Below, piece after piece: positions 9,916 through 18,554 of a DNA stretch of 64,000 bases. Origin of the DNA: Zoogloea sp. (GTDB lineage Bacteria; Pseudomonadota; Gammaproteobacteria; Burkholderiales; Rhodocyclaceae); contig NZ_JAOAUU010000042.1 in assembly GCF_030157465.1 (NCBI RefSeq), positions 1 through 64,000 on the forward strand, read 5' to 3'. A program made the translations under genes and the position numbers. The notes beneath the pieces are model-generated. The model saw nothing but the letters and a program-made list of their open reading frames with translations, had not been told where the DNA came from and did no database searches. Numbering within the stretch: position 1 is the first letter of the stretch; each line of letters opens with the position of its first letter.

Positions 9916-10526
9916 AATCCCGCTTCATCACCTTTGAAGGCATCGACGGCGCAGGCAAAAGCAGCCAGATCGCTGCCGCCGTGGCCCTGATCGAGTCCAA
10001 AGGCATCGAGGTCGTGCAAACCCGCGAGCCGGGCGGCACGCCCCTTGGCGAAAAACTGCGCGAGCTGCTGCTTCACGAACCGATGCACCTTGAAACCGAG
10101 GCCATGCTGATGTTCGCGGCCCGTCGCGAGCATCTGGCCGCGCTGATCGAACCGGCACTCGCCGTTGGTAAATGGGTGGTTTCCGACCGTTTCACCGACG
10201 CCACCTATGCCTATCAGGTTGGCGGTCGCGGGCTGGATGAAGCGCGTTTCGCTGCACTGGAGCAATGGGTTCATCCCCACCTGCAACCCGATCTCACGCT
10301 GATCTTCGATCTCGACCCCGCCGTCGCCGCCCGGCGTCTCGCCGGAACCGGCAACGCGCCCGACCGTTTCGAGCGGGAAAAAACCGATTTCTTCGAACGT
10401 GTTCGCGCCGCCTATCTGCGCAGGGCTGCCGTTGACCCCGGCCGGGTAAGGGTCATCGATGCCAGCCAGACTCCGGATGAAATCAGGAATCAGCTCGAAC
10501 AAATAATTTCAAAGGTTTGTTTTTAA
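9912..10526 (+). CDS. tmk: Thymidylate kinase
   Basis: Phosphorylates dTMP to dTDP for DNA synthesis. The 204-residue protein has the P-loop [11 protein letters not shown] near the N-terminus, the [11 protein letters not shown] loop carrying the substrate-binding Arg, and the [11 protein letters not shown] segment. The GTG start at 9912 overlaps the mltG stop by four bases and there is no other reasonable start. Its TAA overlaps the ATG of holB by one base (TAATG), so translation of the two is probably coupled. Confidence 0.95.
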   Translation: MKSRFITFEGIDGAGKSSQIAAAVALIESKGIEVVQTREPGGTPLGEKLRELLLHEPMHLETEAMLMFAARREHLAALIEPALAVGKWVVSDRFTDATYAYQVGGRGLDEARFAALEQWVHPHLQPDLTLIFDLDPAVAARRLAGTGNAPDRFEREKTDFFERVRAAYLRRAAVDPGRVRVIDASQTPDEIRNQLEQIISKVCF

Positions 10527-11587
10527 TGGTTTTTGAATGGCAAACCGGGCTCTGGAGGCGCGTAATCGACAGCGCCGGCCGCATGCCGCACGCACTGCTT
10601 CTAGCCGGCCCGGCAGGCGGCGGCAAGCGGGTCTTCGCCGAAACCCTGGCGGCCCGCGTGCTGTGCAGTCAGCCAGGCCCCGAGGGTTACGCCTGTGGGG
10701 TTTGCGAAGACTGTGTGTGGCGTCTTTCGGGCAACCATCCAGACCTGATCAGGGTGATTCCGGAAGCCGACCGTGAGGATCGTGACGACACGGCAGGTGA
10801 TAAGCCCGAAGGCGGCAAGGCCGCCAGCCGGCAGATCGTCATTGAGCAGATTCGCGACCTGCAACAAACCCTGACCACCGGCGGACATCGCGGCGGGCAA
10901 CGAGTTGCCATTGTGGATCCGGCCGAAGCGATGAACCTCTTTACCGCCAACGCACTTCTCAAATTACTTGAAGAGCCAACAACCAACGTATTGTTTTTGC
11001 TGATCTCATCGGCACCAAAACGCCTTCTTCCAACGATCCGAAGCCGCTGCCAGACCTGGGCATTCCCGCGTCCGCCGGCTGAAGCCGCCGCCCGTTGGCT
11101 GGTCGAGCGCAAAGTGCCCGACGCCGCTGCGCTGCTGGCTTTTTCGGGTGGCATGCCCCTCGCGGCGGCTGATCTTGCCGAAGGCGGCGGGGCGGCGGCC
11201 CGCAAACGTTTTGTGGATGACATCGCCAGCCTGCCTGGCAAGGCGCCATTGCGGCTTGCCAGTGAGTGGGAAAGCTGGCTGAAGAGCAAGGACTCACTGG
11301 CCAGCGGTTTCGACATGCCCACCCTCGTAGTCTGGCTGCAGCGCTGGGTATCCGACCTGGTGAGCCTTCGCCTTGGTGGGCCGGTGCGCTTCTTTCCCGG
11401 GCAACATGGCATCCTGCAAGGGCTTTCCGCGCGCCTGTCTGTAGACGCTGCACTCGGCTGCTACAATGAAATAACCCAGTCGCGCCGGGTTTCCCAGCAT
11501 CCGCTCAACGCGCGGCTTTTTCTCGAGGACATGCTTTTGCGGTATGCCCGATGTCTCCAGGCTGCCGCCCCGGCGATGCGTAAATGA
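10526..11587 (+). CDS. holB: DNA polymerase III subunit delta'
   Basis: Clamp-loader subunit of the replicative polymerase. The 353-residue protein has the P-loop-like segment AGPAGGGKR, a zinc-binding cysteine cluster that ends in CGVCEDC, and the sensor region around NALLKLLEEP and RSRCQTW typical of delta'/gamma subunits. The P-loop deviates from the consensus GKT/S, as is usual for delta'. The ATG at 10526 overlaps the tmk stop; an in-frame TTG nine bases upstream would lie inside tmk. The gene ends in ATGA shared with the PilZ gene. Confidence 0.93.
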   Translation: MVFEWQTGLWRRVIDSAGRMPHALLLAGPAGGGKRVFAETLAARVLCSQPGPEGYACGVCEDCVWRLSGNHPDLIRVIPEADREDRDDTAGDKPEGGKAASRQIVIEQIRDLQQTLTTGGHRGGQRVAIVDPAEAMNLFTANALLKLLEEPTTNVLFLLISSAPKRLLPTIRSRCQTWAFPRPPAEAAARWLVERKVPDAAALLAFSGGMPLAAADLAEGGGAAARKRFVDDIASLPGKAPLRLASEWESWLKSKDSLASGFDMPTLVVWLQRWVSDLVSLRLGGPVRFFPGQHGILQGLSARLSVDAALGCYNEITQSRRVSQHPLNARLFLEDMLLRYARCLQAAAPAMRK

Positions 11588-11952
11588 ACGATTCCCTCAA
11601 GCGTCCCGTACAGGCACGGCCCAGTGTCCTGTCGCTCAACATCAGTTCCAAGTCGGCGCTCTACGCGGCCTACATGCCCTTTCTCAAGAATGGCGGAATC
11701 TTTCTGCCGACCAGCCGCGATTACAAGCTGGGTGACGAGATTTTCATGCTGCTGCAGATCATGGACGACCCGACCAAGCATCCGGTAGCCGGCACCATCG
11801 CGTGGATTACGCCGCCCGGTGCCCAGGGGAACAAAACCCAGGGCATCGGGGTCCAGTTTGCCGGGGACGACGCCGGACAGGTATTGCGCAACCGTATCGA
11901 GCAGATTCTGGCTGGCCACCTTGGTTCATCCCGTCCCACCCACACCCTTTGA
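11584..11952 (+). CDS. pilZ: PilZ domain protein
   Basis: A 122-residue stand-alone PilZ protein of the type encoded after holB in Beta- and Gammaproteobacteria, needed for type IV pilus assembly. The beta-barrel core runs from about residue 20 to 110. The RxxxR and D/NxSxxG signatures of c-di-GMP-binding PilZ domains are not evident, which agrees with the non-binding PilZ of Pseudomonas and Xanthomonas. Its start overlaps the holB stop by four bases. Confidence 0.88.
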   Translation: MNDSLKRPVQARPSVLSLNISSKSALYAAYMPFLKNGGIFLPTSRDYKLGDEIFMLLQIMDDPTKHPVAGTIAWITPPGAQGNKTQGIGVQFAGDDAGQVLRNRIEQILAGHLGSSRPTHTL

Positions 11953-12012
11953 TCCTCGACCTGGGGCTTGTGCCCGAACGTCAAAAGTCTTTCCTTGCCC
12001 CTTAAGCCCGCA

Positions 12013-12786
12013 ATGCTCGTCGACTCCCACTGCCATCTGGATTTTCCAGAGCTGATCGAAAACGAAGCCGCCGTGCTGGCCCTCATGGCCGACAAAGGCG
12101 TCACTCACGCGCTGTGCGTGAGTGTGAAGCTCGAAACATTGTCCGGCATCATCGGTCTTGCCGAGCGCCACGCGAACCTGTTTGCGTCAGTGGGCGTTCA
12201 TCCGGACAACGCCGACTGCGAAGAGCCCGACGAAGCGCGTCTGCTTGAGCTGGCGGCTCACCCCAAGGTTGTGGCCATTGGCGAAACTGGGCTCGACTAC
12301 TACTGGCACAAGGATGCTCCGGAGTGGCAGCGGGCGCGCTTTCGCACCCACATCCGTGCTGCCCGCCGTTGCAGCAAGCCGCTGATCATCCATACCCGCG
12401 ACTCTGCCGCCGACACCCTGCGCCTGATGCGCGAGGAGGGGGCTGGGGAGCCGGGCGGCGTGATGCACTGTTTCACCGAAACCCGAGAAGTCGCCGAGCA
12501 GGCCCTTGACCTGGGCTTCTACATCTCTTTCTCGGGTATCGTCAGCTTCAAAACCGCCGAATCCCTGCGAGATGTGGCCCGTTTTGTGCCTGCCGACCGC
12601 CTGCTTGTGGAAACGGACGCGCCTTATCTCACCCCCGTGCCTTTTCGGGGAAAAACCAACCAGCCGGCCTATGTTCGCCACGTAGCCGAGGCGGTGGCGA
12701 CTGCCCGCGGCGAAAGCCTCGAGGCGATCGCCGAGATCACCACCCGTAATTTCTTTCAGCTTTTCAAGGACGCAAAACCGTCATGA
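12013..12786 (+). CDS. tatD: TatD family metal-dependent hydrolase
   Basis: Metal-dependent nuclease of the amidohydrolase superfamily (257 residues). The metal ligands are visible: DSHCHLDF at the N-terminus, GETGLDYYW in the middle, HTRDS and MHCFTET further on, and the C-terminal ETDAPYLTP motif. The ATG at 12013 is chosen because all family members start just before the DSHCHLD motif. It follows pilZ after 60 bases and shares ATGA with the next gene. Homologues are implicated in DNA repair and 3'-5' exonuclease activity; the substrate in this organism is unknown. Confidence 0.92.
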   Translation: MLVDSHCHLDFPELIENEAAVLALMADKGVTHALCVSVKLETLSGIIGLAERHANLFASVGVHPDNADCEEPDEARLLELAAHPKVVAIGETGLDYYWHKDAPEWQRARFRTHIRAARRCSKPLIIHTRDSAADTLRLMREEGAGEPGGVMHCFTETREVAEQALDLGFYISFSGIVSFKTAESLRDVARFVPADRLLVETDAPYLTPVPFRGKTNQPAYVRHVAEAVATARGESLEAIAEITTRNFFQLFKDAKPS

Positions 12787-13472
12787 AACCTGTCGCTCGC
12801 ATTCGCTCCGTCTTTCCTGCTGTTTCTGTGCGTGCCCTCGCCGTGGCCCTTGTCAGCCTGCATCTGGCACTGCCTGCGGCAGCCGCTTCGCTGGATGATC
12901 TGCTCAATGCAGCCAAGCTTGGTGATTCCGCTGAAGTGGCCCAGCTGGTCGCTCGCGGCATGGATCCGAACTCCACCGACCAGAGCGGCAACACGCTGCT
13001 GATTCTGGCTGCCCGGGAAGATCAGCCCGCGGTGGTGGCCGAACTGGTGAAGCAGCGCGGCATCAGGCTGGATGCCCGAAACGCTGCTGGCGACAGCGCC
13101 CTGATGCTGGCCAGCCTGCGGGGTCATGCCGGAGTCGTCGATCAACTGCTGAAGGCTGGCGCTGCCTTTGACCATGAGGGCTGGAACCCGTTGCTCTACG
13201 CTGCCTTCGAGGGCCGCGCGGCGATTGCCGGGCTCTTGCTCGACAAGGGCGCAAACCCCAATGCGCTGGCTCCCAACAGGAGCACTCCGCTGATGTTTGC
13301 CGCGCGTAACGGACATGACGAGGTGGTGGCACGCCTGCTCAAGGCCGGTGCAAGCCTTGATCTGGCAAACGATCAGAAAGAAACCGCCGAAAGCTGGGCT
13401 GTTAAATACCGCAACACCGACATCGCCGGAATGATCCAGGCCGAGCGCAAGGTGCGTGCTGCCCGTCGGTGA
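12783..13472 (+). CDS. Secreted ankyrin-repeat protein
   Basis: A 229-residue protein with an N-terminal signal peptide (hydrophobic core about residues 18-35, cleavage near AAAA) followed by about five ankyrin repeats, for example DQSGNTLLILAAREDQP and NRSTPLMFAARNGHDEVV. It should be a periplasmic protein-binding scaffold; the partner is unknown. It is coupled to tatD by a four-base overlap and is the last gene of the mltG operon. Its stop codon abuts the stop of the convergent small membrane-protein gene with no gap. Confidence 0.85.
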   Translation: MKPVARIRSVFPAVSVRALAVALVSLHLALPAAAASLDDLLNAAKLGDSAEVAQLVARGMDPNSTDQSGNTLLILAAREDQPAVVAELVKQRGIRLDARNAAGDSALMLASLRGHAGVVDQLLKAGAAFDHEGWNPLLYAAFEGRAAIAGLLLDKGANPNALAPNRSTPLMFAARNGHDEVVARLLKAGASLDLANDQKETAESWAVKYRNTDIAGMIQAERKVRAARR

Positions 13473-13679
13473 TCAATAGCGCGGATGGCGGGATCCGTAG
13501 CGGCCATTGCCATGACTGAGGCGCCACGGGAGCGAGGGTGCCACCCGGCGCAGTACGGCGGCGCCGACCAGCGCCAGTAGCGCCGGCACCAGGGATTGTT
13601 CACCCTGGCCGCCGGCCAGCAGCACGCCCACAAGTACTCCACTCAACATCAGCATCCGGCAGATCAGGGTTTCCATCAT
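13473..13679 (-). CDS. Small two-helix membrane protein, probably LexA-controlled
   Basis: A 68-residue product with two hydrophobic segments (about residues 7-24 and 29-44) and a basic, Gly/Arg-rich tail. The start at 13679 is supported by AAGGAG a few bases upstream on the minus strand; the next codon is also ATG. A LexA-type box (13777-13792) overlaps a TATAAT -10 element on this strand, giving a leader of about 95 bases. Small hydrophobic SOS proteins are known in other bacteria (TisB and DinQ in E. coli, SidA in Caulobacter), but no homology to them is claimed. That it is a real gene rests on the ribosome site, the promoter and its hydrophobic pattern. Confidence 0.6.
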   Translation of the reverse strand: MMETLICRMLMLSGVLVGVLLAGGQGEQSLVPALLALVGAAVLRRVAPSLPWRLSHGNGRYGSRHPRY

Positions 13680-13776
13680 CGACTCCTTCGCAAAGGTGTT
13701 GGTGCCCGGCAGGGCAGAAGACTGAACGCCTCGTGATCTTGGCCGGTGGCCGATGCTGTCATCGCGTTCTCGATAA

Positions 13777-13792
13777 CTGTAATTATATACAG
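13777..13792. promoter_or_regulatory. LexA (SOS) box
   Basis: The sequence CTGTAATTATATACAG has both perfect half sites of the CTGT-N8-ACAG LexA operator and an AT-only spacer. On the minus strand it covers a TATAAT at 13782-13787, with TTGCAT (13804-13809) 16 bases upstream as a possible -35 box. It therefore should repress the small membrane-protein gene. It also lies 83 bases upstream of the recombinase start, so that gene could be co-regulated. Confidence 0.75.
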
Positions 13793-13874
13793 CACTCGCC
13801 CGTATGCAAGATCTTCGTCGGGCAACGTGCGTCCGCCTGCTGTCGCCCGCAGTTGCCGGGGTAAACTCAGCGCC

Positions 13875-15104
13875 ATGAAAACGTCGTCCGCCATTCCGCA
13901 ATCCCGTGTTGCAATGCCTGTTCCCCTGCGTCCCCTTGACGAGCTGACGATTCCACCGGAACTCGATGGGCGTGCCGGTGACAACCGGGCTGATCCTGCC
14001 CGGCTGCAGATTACCGCCGTCTGCGACGTCGATGCGATCAGGTGTTTTCTCGTCGAGTACGACCGCTCACCCGGTACCTTGCGCATTTACCAGCGGGAGT
14101 GCGAGCGCCTTCTGCTGTGGTCTTTGATCGACTGTGGCAAGCCCTTTTCCAGTCTCAATCGCCAGGATTTCGAGGGCTATCTCAACTTTCTTGCGGATCC
14201 CCAGCCGGCTGCACTGTGGTGCGGCCCCAAAGCCGAGAGGGCAACCGAGAGGTGGCGCCCCTTTGTGGGGCCGCTGAGTGAGAGCGCCGTACTGACCGCC
14301 ATGGCGGCGATCAATTCACTGATGCGCTATCTCGTGGATGCGGGCTACTTGCTCGGCAATCCTCTTGGGTTGATCCGTCAGCGTCGCCGCAAGATGTCTG
14401 CCGAGGCGTCTGGGGCATTGCGCGCCGTGGCCAGCACTGATGAAATCGACAAGATCGAGCGTTTTCTCGACCAGCAGATGTGGAATGCCGTGACCTCGGC
14501 CATTGAGGCCATGCCGCGTGATGCCGGACGGGCGCGCGACGAATACGAGCGGGCGCGCTTCCTTGCTGCAACGCTCTACATGCTGGCGCCCCGTGCCGGC
14601 GAACTGGAGGCTCACCGCATGAACAGCTTTCGCGAAGAGCGCGGACTGTGGTGGTGGCACGTGGTGGGCAAAGGCGGCAAGAAGGCAAAGGTGCCGGTGG
14701 CCGACGACATGCTGCAGGCGCTGATCCGCTACCGTAAATACCTTGGCCTTAGTGCGGTGCCCCGACGTGACGACACGACGCCCATTCTTGTTTCGGTAAA
14801 GGACGGCAGTCCGATCACCGCCCGCCGGCTGAACCAGATTCTCAAGAAGATTTTCAGCGCGGCTGCTGATTTGTTGCCGCCCGACGCGGAGCACAAGAAG
14901 GAAAAGCTGCGCGCGGCGTCAGCCCACTGGGGGCGTCACACGGGCATCACCGCCAAGCTCGACAGCGGCATCGACGAGCGCTTTGTGCAGAAGGATGCGC
15001 GGCATACCGATGCCCGCACGACCCAACGCTATATCCACGAAGAAGAAGAGCGCTGGCACGACGAAGCGCAAAAGCAGCGCCTCCCGTGGGTTGGGCAAAA
15101 GTGA
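13875..15104 (+). CDS. Tyrosine recombinase (phage integrase family)
   Basis: A 409-residue site-specific recombinase. The N-terminal part has a SAM-like core-binding domain (about residues 55-165). The catalytic domain shows the first Arg in APRAGELEAHR near residue 238, the HWGRH box near 351 in place of the usual HxLRH, and the nucleophilic Tyr in TTQRYIHEE near 385. No attachment-site duplication or phage gene is visible nearby, so it is probably a resident chromosomal recombinase. The ATG at 13875 is selected over an upstream start at 13746, since the latter lies across the LexA box and promoter region. A KfrA-like gene follows. Confidence 0.85.
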   Translation: MKTSSAIPQSRVAMPVPLRPLDELTIPPELDGRAGDNRADPARLQITAVCDVDAIRCFLVEYDRSPGTLRIYQRECERLLLWSLIDCGKPFSSLNRQDFEGYLNFLADPQPAALWCGPKAERATERWRPFVGPLSESAVLTAMAAINSLMRYLVDAGYLLGNPLGLIRQRRRKMSAEASGALRAVASTDEIDKIERFLDQQMWNAVTSAIEAMPRDAGRARDEYERARFLAATLYMLAPRAGELEAHRMNSFREERGLWWWHVVGKGGKKAKVPVADDMLQALIRYRKYLGLSAVPRRDDTTPILVSVKDGSPITARRLNQILKKIFSAAADLLPPDAEHKKEKLRAASAHWGRHTGITAKLDSGIDERFVQKDARHTDARTTQRYIHEEEERWHDEAQKQRLPWVGQK

Positions 15105-15151
15105 GGCGCTCTGTTTTCAAGACATATTTCCGGAAAGGCCTCGGAATCGAC

Positions 15152-15175
15152 AAAACGTCATGAATATTACGTTTT
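15152..15175. promoter_or_regulatory. Candidate operator palindrome upstream of kfrA-like gene
   Basis: Arms AAAACGT (15152-15158) and ACGTTTT (15169-15175) flank a 10-base spacer 70-93 bases before the kfrA-like start. The small palindromes CGTATACG (15181-15188) and GCAATTGC (15219-15226) follow. KfrA proteins bind palindromic repeats in their own promoters, so these are candidate autoregulatory sites. This is inferred from position and symmetry only. Confidence 0.4.
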
Positions 15176-15244
15176 CCGGGCGTATACGTATGTTAATGTC
15201 CAAATGTTGCAGTGTTTTGCAATTGCGTAACAAGGGACCGGATC

Positions 15245-16288
15245 ATGGCGCGCAGCAGTAGTGTTTCTTTCGAGGCGGTCGAGCAGATTTGCTTCCAGTT
15301 GCTCTCCCAGGGAGAGAATCCGTCGTTCAACCTGGTTTACGCCGAGCTTGGCAACAAGGGCTCGAGCGAGATCGTTCAGCGCTACATCGATCAGTGGCGT
15401 CGCGAAACCGGCGAGGCCTTTTTCCGCCAGCGGAGCATTCCGGGCATGCCGGACGAACTGGTTTCGGCTGCGGATGTCTTCATGGGCAAGGTGTGGTCCC
15501 TGTCGCTGCAGCACGCCGATCAAATATTTGCGACCCAGCGTCAGGATCTGGAACAGGAGCGCGAAGCTTTTCGCGCCCAGCTCAGGCAGGCCCAGGATCG
15601 GATTCAGCAGTTTGAGGTGGAGGCGGGCGCTGCATCACAGCAGGTCAAGTCCTTCGAACAGGCTGTGCTCAGCCGCGACAGCACCATTGCCGACTTGCGC
15701 AGCCAGGCGCTGGAGTTCCTGCGTCAGCGGGAAGGCCTGGAGAACCGGCTCAAACAGCTTGAAGAAGCGGCCGAAGTGCGTGAGCAGAAATTTGCCGCGG
15801 AGTCCGAGCGACTGACCCGGCTCCTGCAAACCGACCGCGACCGCTACAGCGCATCCTTGAAAGAGGAGCAGGACCGCAGTGCCCAGGAACGCGAAATGTT
15901 GCTGAAGCAGGTCGACCTGGCACGCCAGGAGAAACTCTCCGACATCATCGCCATGCGCCAGCAACTGGCCAACCGGGAAGAGCGGGAAACCCGCCAGCGC
16001 GAGCAGACCGAGGAGGCACGTGCGGCGCTGCGCGAAGCGGTGTCGCGTACGCGCCAGATCGAGACCTCGTTGGCCGCCGCCGAAGGGCGCATCGAACGTC
16101 TGCAGGTTCAGTTGAAGACAGCCAGCGAGGCCGCTCACGGCAAGGAGTCTGCAGTTGCCGCGGCCGAGGCGCGGGCCCGCGCCGTGGAGGAAGTTCGTCT
16201 TGCCGAAACCGCTCGCGCCCAGCGAGCCGAGTCGGCGCTTGCCGAAACGCTGGTTGAGCTTGCGGCGCTGAAGAAACAGATGGCCTGA
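15245..16288 (+). CDS. KfrA-like DNA-binding coiled-coil protein
   Basis: A 347-residue protein with an N-terminal KfrA-type helix-turn-helix domain (about residues 5-110, including FNLVYAELGNKGSSEIVQRYI) followed by a long alanine/glutamate/arginine-rich coiled coil reaching the C-terminus. KfrA on plasmids binds its promoter and forms long polymers that help partitioning; chromosomal relatives are poorly understood. The ATG at 15245 follows a weak AAGGGA site. It lies 140 bases after the recombinase gene in the same direction, an arrangement more typical of plasmids or integrated elements. Confidence 0.8.
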   Translation: MARSSSVSFEAVEQICFQLLSQGENPSFNLVYAELGNKGSSEIVQRYIDQWRRETGEAFFRQRSIPGMPDELVSAADVFMGKVWSLSLQHADQIFATQRQDLEQEREAFRAQLRQAQDRIQQFEVEAGAASQQVKSFEQAVLSRDSTIADLRSQALEFLRQREGLENRLKQLEEAAEVREQKFAAESERLTRLLQTDRDRYSASLKEEQDRSAQEREMLLKQVDLARQEKLSDIIAMRQQLANREERETRQREQTEEARAALREAVSRTRQIETSLAAAEGRIERLQVQLKTASEAAHGKESAVAAAEARARAVEEVRLAETARAQRAESALAETLVELAALKKQMA

Positions 16289-16298
16289 AATGCACGAC

Positions 16299-16337
16299 GC
16301 AGGGTTGCCGCGGCGTCTGCGCTCGCGGCAACCCTGC
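16299..16337. terminator. Perfect hairpin between convergent genes
   Basis: Arms GCAGGGTTGCCGCG (16299-16312) and CGCGGCAACCCTGC (16324-16337) are perfect over 14 bases with an 11-base loop. The hairpin sits between the stops of the kfrA-like and asparagine-synthetase-like genes. There is no T-run on either strand, so it may act as a Rho-assisted or RNA-protecting 3' structure for both transcripts. Confidence 0.6.
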
Positions 16338-16340
16338 CTG

Positions 16341-18140
16341 TCAGGATGACGCCTTGACGGATGGGGCGTGTTGGGACAGCCACTGCCCCAGCATCATCGA
16401 AATCCACACCATTTCGCCGTAATAGCCCGGGAAGGCCGGCAGGTGAGTGGAGAACAGCTCGGAAACGAACTCCCTTCGCAGAATGTTGCGCTCGACCAGA
16501 ATGTCGACGGATGCGCGTGCGAGCTTTTCGAGGGCCGGATTCTTCAATACCCAGTGCCCGAAGGGCAGGCCAAAGCCCTGTTTCTTCTTGGTGATGATTT
16601 CCGGCGGCAGGAAATCCTTCAGGGCTTCCTTGAAGAACCAGCGCAGTTGCAGGCCCTTGAGCTTGTATTCCGGCGGCAGCTTGAGCGAGAAGTCGAGGAG
16701 GTCGTCGTCGATCAGCGGGAAGATGGCGTTGATGCCGGCGAGTCGGGCGCTGCCGATCACTTTGGGAAGATCGTTGTCGGCCAGCGTGAAGCGCCAGTCG
16801 AAGCCGAGCATCTTGTTGACGAGTGCGTGGGCATTGACACCCTGCCAGACGCGGCGCTGGAGACGGATCGGGGCTTCGGTATCCACGCCCGCAAGTAGCG
16901 TGGCGGGGAAGATGTTTTCAATGCCCAGGCGGTAGAGCAGGTTGTACTGTGCGGTTCGGTCGGGCAGGGGGGTGTTGGCCTGCTCGATGTAGCTGGCGGC
17001 CTTGCGCATCAGGGGCAGCTTGCCCAGCGGCGTCTGCATGATGACCGGTTCAAGCAGGCCGCCCTTGATAAGGCCGGGTACCTTTTCGTAGTAACCGAAC
17101 ACGCGTTGCTTGGCGTAGCGGGTGTTGCCGCCGAACAGTTCGTCGCCGCCGTCACCGGCAAACATTTTTTCAAAGCCGTCGTCGTGGGCGAGCTTGGCGC
17201 ACAGGTAGGCCGGAAGCACCGACGAGTTGCCGAAAGGCTGGTCATAGGACGCGGCGACTGCAGGAATGTTGGCGACGAGGTCGTCCGACGTAATGTAATA
17301 GGGCTGGTGTTTGACGCCGAAATGCTTGGCGGCGATCCGGGCGAACTCCATCTCGTCGTAGCCTTCGGCTTCAAAGCCGATCGAATAGGCGGTGACGGGG
17401 TTGCCGCTGCGGCTGAGCATGCCGACGACGGTGGAGCTGTCGGTGCCGCCGGAGAGGAAGGCGCCCACTGGGGTGCCATCCAGCTCGCGCTCGATGGCTG
17501 TCTTGATCAGGTTCTTGAACGAGTCGGCGCTGGTCTTGAAGTCGGCGTCGGAAGGCTCGTCGAAGCGCGGCTGCCACCACGCCGCAAGCTGGGTGCGCTC
17601 CCGGTCGGCCACCAGGCGCGCGCCCGGCTCCAGCCGGAACACACCCTTGAAAATGGTGCCGGGCGCCGGAATGGTGTGGAAGTAGAGATAGTCGAAAATG
17701 CTTTGCGAGTCGAGTTCCCGCTCAAGGGCTGGCACTTCGTTGGCCCTGTCGGCAAAGCTCAGGCGGCGGCCTTCGCTTGCATAGCAGAAGCCGTAAGTGT
17801 TGAAGCGGTCGGAAGCAAAACCGATCTTTCCCTTTGCCGTATCCAGCCAGAGCAGGGCAAAACGCCCTGCGAGCTTGCCGAGGAATTCATCGGGGGCGTC
17901 GCACAGCTGCGGGATCGACGCGGCCCAGCCGTCGCGTTCGATGAGGCCGGCGAGGCCTGCATCACGGATGCGGGGCTGGCCCAGGACGAGCAGGGCCTGA
18001 TGGTTGCGGGCAAACACACCGATACCGGCGCCGCCCAGTTCGAGCTTAAGCCCGGGCAGCGAGATGCCCTGATCCAGGGAGAGGCGATCGAAGACCAGGG
18101 TCCGGTCGAGATTGTCGAAATCAATAAAGCCGCGAATCAT
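16341..18140 (-). CDS. Asparagine synthetase-like protein without the glutaminase cysteine
   Basis: A 599-residue protein of the AsnB family. The C-terminal ATP-pyrophosphatase domain is intact, with PP-loop LSGGTDSSTV near residue 232 and downstream FAGDGGDELFGG. The N-terminal half keeps the Ntn-hydrolase outline (for example FLGKLAGRFALLWLD) but begins MIRGFIDFD and lacks the Cys-2 nucleophile needed to hydrolyse glutamine. It could therefore use free ammonia or another amine, as beta-lactam synthetase-type relatives do. The start at 18140 is the first Met of the Ntn-like domain; a further 40 codons upstream look non-coding. No biosynthetic partner genes are adjacent, so the product is unknown. 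Confidence 0.8.
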   Translation of the reverse strand: MIRGFIDFDNLDRTLVFDRLSLDQGISLPGLKLELGGAGIGVFARNHQALLVLGQPRIRDAGLAGLIERDGWAASIPQLCDAPDEFLGKLAGRFALLWLDTAKGKIGFASDRFNTYGFCYASEGRRLSFADRANEVPALERELDSQSIFDYLYFHTIPAPGTIFKGVFRLEPGARLVADRERTQLAAWWQPRFDEPSDADFKTSADSFKNLIKTAIERELDGTPVGAFLSGGTDSSTVVGMLSRSGNPVTAYSIGFEAEGYDEMEFARIAAKHFGVKHQPYYITSDDLVANIPAVAASYDQPFGNSSVLPAYLCAKLAHDDGFEKMFAGDGGDELFGGNTRYAKQRVFGYYEKVPGLIKGGLLEPVIMQTPLGKLPLMRKAASYIEQANTPLPDRTAQYNLLYRLGIENIFPATLLAGVDTEAPIRLQRRVWQGVNAHALVNKMLGFDWRFTLADNDLPKVIGSARLAGINAIFPLIDDDLLDFSLKLPPEYKLKGLQLRWFFKEALKDFLPPEIITKKKQGFGLPFGHWVLKNPALEKLARASVDILVERNILRREFVSELFSTHLPAFPGYYGEMVWISMMLGQWLSQHAPSVKASS

Positions 18141-18554
18141 GGGTGTGCAGCGCCTTCGGAGGAGTTGGGCCGAGCGATCGGAAAAAGCTGATGCAGCGTC
18201 CGGCGTGTTGATTGAGGTTTGGACAAGGGTAGCCGCTCCCGGAAACGCCGGCGCGAACATAATGTTGTCGGCGCGCGGGCGGTTGTTTGCCGGAAACGAT
18301 CTGCCAGGCTGGCGAGGTATCTTGAGCCGACTTGGTTAAGGGCCGAATACATTGCCGCCGGATACGGCAAGCGCGCAAAATACGTCCCGCGAGCCCCATT
18401 TTCAGGGCCCGCGAAGGGTAGCAAATGATCATGATGTTGGCACGGTCATGTAACCACATTTGTGAATTACTGCAGTGGCAGCTGCCGTGCTGCCGCATGC
18501 TCCGCAAGGATCGCCGCCGACGGCGCTTCATCTTCCACCCGTGCCGCGCGGGCC
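18141..18554. other. Non-coding spacer between divergent genes
   Basis: About 400 bases upstream of both the asparagine-synthetase-like gene and argF. No frame resembles a protein and no clear promoter could be assigned. GC-rich inverted segments around 18470-18500 are too imperfect to call. Confidence 0.5.
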
